From NCBI GenBank assembly GCA_900549235.1, contig URNT01000017.1:11433-75432 (forward strand): DNA of 64,000 bases, in the 5' to 3' direction. The DNA is from an uncultured Clostridium sp. (GTDB lineage: Bacteria > Bacillota > Clostridia > Lachnospirales > Lachnospiraceae). The notes under the pieces were generated by a model that saw only the letters and a program-made list of their open reading frames with translations, did no database searches and had not been told where the DNA came from. Below are positions 62,569-64,000 of the stretch, in pieces. The first letter of the stretch is position 1. Each line of letters opens with the position of its first letter. Position numbers and translations under genes: made by a program.

Positions 62569-63378
62569 ATGGATCTTGGATTAAAAGGAAAGGTTGCAGC
62601 TGTTACGGGCGGCAGTAAAGGAATTGGCTATTATACGGCTCTGGAATTTTTAAAGGAAGGAGCTAAGGTTGCCATTTGCGCCAGAAATGAGGAGGAGCTG
62701 ACAGAGGCTAAAGAACGGCTGTCTTCTTATGGGGAAGTATATGCAGAGGCTTATGATGCTTCAGAAGCAGAAGGAAATTACCGGTTTGCAGAGCATATAG
62801 TGGAGCGTTTTGGTGGTCTGGATGTGTGGGTAAATAATGTGGGAGCTACCGGGTATAAAAACGGAGAGGAATATGGGGAAACGGAGATCGACTTTATGAC
62901 TGGTGTCTGTTTTAAATCTGTGATTTATGGATGTCAGGCGGCTTTTCGACATATGAAGGGAAAAGGGGGAGCGATTGTGAATGTAAGCTCCCTGGCTGCC
63001 AGATGTCCCTCGGCCGGACGAAGCACTCTTTATGGACCATTGAAATCAGCTGTCAATAATTTAACGAATACCTTTGCAGGGGAATACTGTGCTCATAATA
63101 TCCGTGTAACCTGTATTATGCCTGGTTTTACAGTGACTCCGCTGGTAAAAGCTGCGATCAGTCAGGAAGAGCTGGACCGGAACGCAGCAGCAACACTTCT
63201 TGGCCGGATGGCTGAGCCTGAGGAAATTGCAAAGCCGATTGTGTTTTTGGCCAGTGACGCAGCAAGCTATATGACAGCAACTACGATTGAGGTATCAGGT
63301 GGGAGAAGTATGACTCTAAATCCCACTTATGCTTACGATAAACTAAAAAATGAAAAAGAAAAGGAGAGAGAAGCATGA
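62569..63378 (+). CDS. Short-chain dehydrogenase/reductase
   Basis: 269 residues, classical SDR. AVTGGSKGIGYYTA binds NAD(P), NNVGATG follows strand 4, the catalytic Ser is in VNVSSLAAR and the Tyr/Lys pair in YGPLKSAV. ATG 62569 is set by GGAGG at 62558-62562; the frame extends upstream without a ribosome site. It overlaps the next start by four bases. An alcohol/ketone oxidoreductase whose substrate is unknown. Confidence 0.9.
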   Translation: MDLGLKGKVAAVTGGSKGIGYYTALEFLKEGAKVAICARNEEELTEAKERLSSYGEVYAEAYDASEAEGNYRFAEHIVERFGGLDVWVNNVGATGYKNGEEYGETEIDFMTGVCFKSVIYGCQAAFRHMKGKGGAIVNVSSLAARCPSAGRSTLYGPLKSAVNNLTNTFAGEYCAHNIRVTCIMPGFTVTPLVKAAISQEELDRNAAATLLGRMAEPEEIAKPIVFLASDAASYMTATTIEVSGGRSMTLNPTYAYDKLKNEKEKEREA

Positions 63379-63878
63379 TTGACAACAAAATTACAATTAA
63401 GGATGATGAAAAGGTGAATATCCAGAGAGGCGCTATTGGACACCGTGCTACATGGACAGGACTGACTTACAAATACGCAGAAGAGGCAGGAAAGGCAGAG
63501 GAGGCAGAGGCTTTGATCCGAAAGGCCATCAGTGAAACAGGGCGTGTTCAGGGAAGGGATATAAAAGTTCGGTGCGTAGATCCGGGCAGCTGTGAAAGCT
63601 TTTTCCATACAATGTTTACAGATACGCTTCAAAAATCCTTTGAGGTTGAGGTGAAGGAGAAAAATGATGATGTGCTGGATGTAGAGTTTCATCATTGTCC
63701 GCTGTTAAAGGCATGGCAGGATCTGGGCTTTGATGATGCTTTATGTGAGAAATTATGTGATATTGCAATGGATGGAGACAGGAATATTGCAAAAGCAATG
63801 GGATTTGAATTTGAATTGAGAGATACCATTGCAAATGGATGTCCGACCTGCCAGATAAAATTTTACAAGAAAAAATAA
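63375..63878 (+). CDS. L-2-amino-thiazoline-4-carboxylate hydrolase-like protein
   Basis: 167 residues, resembling the ATC-hydrolase family: VEFHHCPLLKAWQDLGF, EKLCDIAMDGDRNIAKAMGF and a C-terminal NGCPTCQIKF. In Pseudomonas, the named enzyme opens the ATC thiazoline ring during L-cysteine formation; most family members are uncharacterised, so substrate here is open. Cys in the HHCP and CPTC motifs may be functional. Coupled to the SDR by an ATGA overlap; last gene of the operon. Confidence 0.78.
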   Translation: MIDNKITIKDDEKVNIQRGAIGHRATWTGLTYKYAEEAGKAEEAEALIRKAISETGRVQGRDIKVRCVDPGSCESFFHTMFTDTLQKSFEVEVKEKNDDVLDVEFHHCPLLKAWQDLGFDDALCEKLCDIAMDGDRNIAKAMGFEFELRDTIANGCPTCQIKFYKKK

Positions 63879-63920
63879 AAATTGAGGAAACCATGATTCA
63901 ATCTTCTATCCTCTTATTGC

Positions 63921-63989
63921 GAAAAGCGCCTCCTGGAGGCGCTTTTCAGACTGTAGACAAAGTCCCGGCAAAAGCCGGGCTTTTCTACA
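63921..63989 (+). terminator. Two consecutive hairpins at the end of the operon
   Basis: First GAAAAGCGCCT/AGGCGCTTTTC (63921-63947); then TGTAGA..CCCGGC-AAAA-GCCGGG..TCTACA (63952-63989), with CTTTT following the inner stem. The first may be symmetrical enough to work both ways. Nothing else is seen to the window end. Confidence 0.75.
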
Positions 63990-64000
63990 TTTATAACCGT

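Overview
The window looks like chromosome from a spore-forming Firmicute of the Lachnospiraceae / Clostridium cluster XIVa type. The evidence is the gene content and order (serC-serA-DUF1015, rpmE-DUF1385-prmC-prfA, class III fructose bisphosphatase, LeuA of the long type), strong AGGAGG ribosome sites, sigma-A promoters with extended TGn -10 boxes, compact intrinsic terminators and a tRNA without encoded CCA. This is a family-level inference from sequence; no database was searched.

Region 1 (1-33.6 kb) is mostly core genome with moderately GC-rich codons. It begins inside an M28 peptidase, then carries branched-chain amino acid genes (leuB-ilvD-ilvB), serine biosynthesis (serC-serA plus a DUF1015 gene), an M23 peptidase, an iron alcohol dehydrogenase, a doubled RDD membrane protein, a decayed AlbA-domain gene, a metallo-beta-lactamase-fold hydrolase and fbp. 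Two paralogous SH3-NlpC/P60 wall hydrolases follow, each with a WalR-like box. Next come a tiny Asn/Arg-rich protein behind a sigma-G-like promoter, a housekeeping run (rhodanese, two YfcE-type phosphodiesterases, RNA methyltransferase, papain-like lipoprotein, dITPase, tRNA-Pro, polysaccharide deacetylase, rarA), a type I toxin-antitoxin-like locus, rho, rpmE, a DUF1385 gene, prmC and prfA.

Region 2 (about 33.63-42.7 kb) is visibly A/T-richer and looks inserted behind prfA, next to a short truncated reading frame. Two near-identical divergent LacI regulators face each other across palindromic operators. An ABC sugar importer, an AlsE-like epimerase, an AlsK-like ROK kinase, a binding protein, an RpiB-type isomerase and a second, zinc-motif-less ROK protein follow. 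Together they could import D-allose or a related sugar and convert it to fructose-6-phosphate.

Region 3 (42.9-49.3 kb) returns to core-like composition: rfbA-rfbB-rfbD (dTDP-rhamnose, without rfbC), a GlmM-type phosphohexomutase, and leuA behind a strong promoter and long leader. A decayed group II intron lies directly behind the leuA terminator.

Region 4 (50.1-56.5 kb, A/T-richer) is a Crp/Fnr regulator followed by a tight five-gene operon (DapA/NanA-like aldolase, CoA-disulfide-reductase-like flavoenzyme, PPC/DUF296 protein, YfcC transporter, M20 amidohydrolase) with a candidate regulator site upstream. Region 5 (56.6-58.8 kb) has small membrane genes, bioY and a TraX-family gene. Region 6 (58.9 kb to the end) has a MATE exporter and a GntR/FCD regulator divergent from a transporter-SDR-ATC-hydrolase-like operon. 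The last two clusters are coherent catabolic units whose substrates I cannot name.
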